64,000 bases of DNA from contig NZ_PZZL01000004.1 in assembly GCF_003046185.1 (NCBI RefSeq), positions 1 through 64,000 of the forward strand, in the 5' to 3' direction. The translations under genes and the position numbers were made by a program. The DNA comes from Phreatobacter oligotrophus (lineage in GTDB: Bacteria; Pseudomonadota; Alphaproteobacteria; Rhizobiales; Phreatobacteraceae). The notes below the pieces were generated by a model. That model saw nothing but the letters and a program-made list of their open reading frames with translations. It had not been told where the DNA came from and searched no databases. Below are positions 63,431 to 64,000 of the stretch, in pieces (within the stretch, counting starts at the first letter, position 1; every line of letters begins with the position of its first letter).

Positions 63431-64000
63431 TCAATAGACATCGGCCTGGTAGCGCCCGGCCTTCTTCATGGCCTGGACATAGGCGACGGCCGCTTCGGCG
63501 GTCATGCCGCCATGGGCGGCGATGACGTCGACCAGCGCCGCCTCCACGTCCTTGGCCATGCGCTTGGCGTCGCCGCAGATGTAGAAATGCGCGCCGTCGG
63601 CGAGCCAGGACCACAGATCGGCGCCGGTCTCGCGCATGCGGTCCTGGACATAGATCTTCTGCGAGCCGTCGCGCGACCAGGCCAGCGACAGCCGCGTGAG
63701 CACGCCGTCCTTCTTCAGGGCCTCGAGCTCGTCGGCATAGAAGAAGTCGGTCGCCTGCCGCTGGTGTCCATAGAAGAGCCAGTTGCGCCCGGGGGCCTTG
63801 TCGGCGGCGCGGTCCTGCAGGAAGGCGCGGAAGGGCGCAACGCCCGTTCCCGGTCCCACCATGATGACCGGCGTCGCCGGATCGGCCGGCAGGGCGAAGG
63901 CGTGGGCGCGCTGGACATAGACCCGCACGGCATCGCCCGGTTTCACCCGCTCGCCGAGGAAGGTCGAGGCGACGCCGAGGCGGCGGCGCTTGCCGATGAC
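63431..64000 (-). CDS. C-terminal part of a CysJ-like sulfite reductase flavoprotein (partial)
   Basis: The frame is open to the right window edge; 189 codons and the stop are present. They cover the end of the FAD domain and the NADPH-binding domain of the ferredoxin-NADP reductase fold: VIMVGPGTGVAPFRAFLQDR, WLFYGHQRQATDFFYADEL, LAWSRDGSQKIYVQDRM, FYICGDAKRMAKDVEAAL, and a C-terminal RYQADVY with the terminal aromatic residue. This matches the alpha subunit of NADPH sulfite reductase. It lies directly upstream of cysG (11 bp), as expected of a cys operon. A related diflavin reductase cannot be excluded without the N-terminus. Confidence 0.88.
   Translation of the reverse strand, partial: VIGKRRRLGVASTFLGERVKPGDAVRVYVQRAHAFALPADPATPVIMVGPGTGVAPFRAFLQDRAADKAPGRNWLFYGHQRQATDFFYADELEALKKDGVLTRLSLAWSRDGSQKIYVQDRMRETGADLWSWLADGAHFYICGDAKRMAKDVEAALVDVIAAHGGMTAEAAVAYVQAMKKAGRYQADVY

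Overview
This 64 kb window is GC-rich chromosomal DNA from an alphaproteobacterium, most likely of the order Hyphomicrobiales (Rhizobiales). The evidence is the gene content and order: dinB-DUF3572-divK-pleD-(sulfatase)-rpmG, an EipB homologue, a Rhodobacter-type PmtA, an Omp25/31-like barrel, a DUF1127 microprotein, an alphaproteobacterial LexA box (GAAC-N7-GAAC) and an EcfG-type promoter (GGAAC-N16-CGTT). I cannot name the genus. Most of the window is core genome. There is no prophage or CRISPR array, and only the last few codons of an IS3-type transposase at the left edge.

Layout. 0-3 kb: transposase tail, a 545 bp non-coding stretch with hairpins and a terminator, a membrane diguanylate cyclase, an outer-membrane barrel and tRNA-Met. 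3-10.4 kb: pmtA and mnmA on the minus strand; then a DUF1045 2H-phosphoesterase-like protein, serS, surE, pcm and a LysM/degenerate-LytM lipoprotein, the classical surE-pcm-nlpD order. 10.4-16 kb: a DUF815 ATPase, then yajC-secD-secF followed by homologues of the mitochondrial complex I assembly factors NDUFAF3 and NDUFAF6. 16-21.3 kb: MgtC/DUF4010 transporter, and divergent uvrA and ssb sharing a LexA box. 21.3-24.4 kb: a more accessory stretch (GNAT, small membrane proteins, a TetR regulator with two clear operators, MarC). 24.6-33.6 kb: gyrA, an M20 peptidase, coaD, two cyclophilins, queA-tgt and ppk2. 33.7-38.7 kb: small exported proteins, tRNA-Lys, a BDH2-like dehydrogenase, a PfkB kinase and DUF454. 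38.7-45.6 kb: recG, sdhE, mfd, and a small SnoaL-like gene lying between two copies of the mfd 3' end. 45.7-55 kb: DUF3053 lipoprotein, clpS-clpA, AzlCD-type exporter, HIT protein, two small Tat-exported Arg-tailed proteins, an 11-residue-repeat protein, a FemAB-like protein, GDPD and RidA. 55-64 kb: eipB, dinB, DUF3572, divK-pleD, a membrane sulfatase/phosphoethanolamine-transferase-like protein, rpmG, cysG, and the C-terminal part of a CysJ-like flavoprotein running off the right edge.

Functional themes are DNA repair (uvrA, ssb, recG, mfd, dinB), tRNA modification (mnmA, queA, tgt), envelope biogenesis (SecDF-YajC, LytM factor, EipB, PmtA), proteolysis (ClpAS) and cell-cycle/c-di-GMP signalling (DivK-PleD plus a second cyclase).

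Most notable beyond ordinary genes: (i) three unlinked or loosely linked small proteins sharing a Tat signal, a P-x-E-M motif and a poly-Arg tail, one of them behind an EcfG-like promoter; (ii) the octamer GGGCAGGG, which I count 18 times on the plus strand and never on the minus strand, independent of gene direction, consistent with FtsK-orienting polar sequences; (iii) a duplicated mfd terminus flanking a SnoaL-like gene of different composition; (iv) a hairpin that looks like a terminator and also buries the ribosome-binding site of the HIT gene; (v) paired TetR operators over back-to-back promoters.
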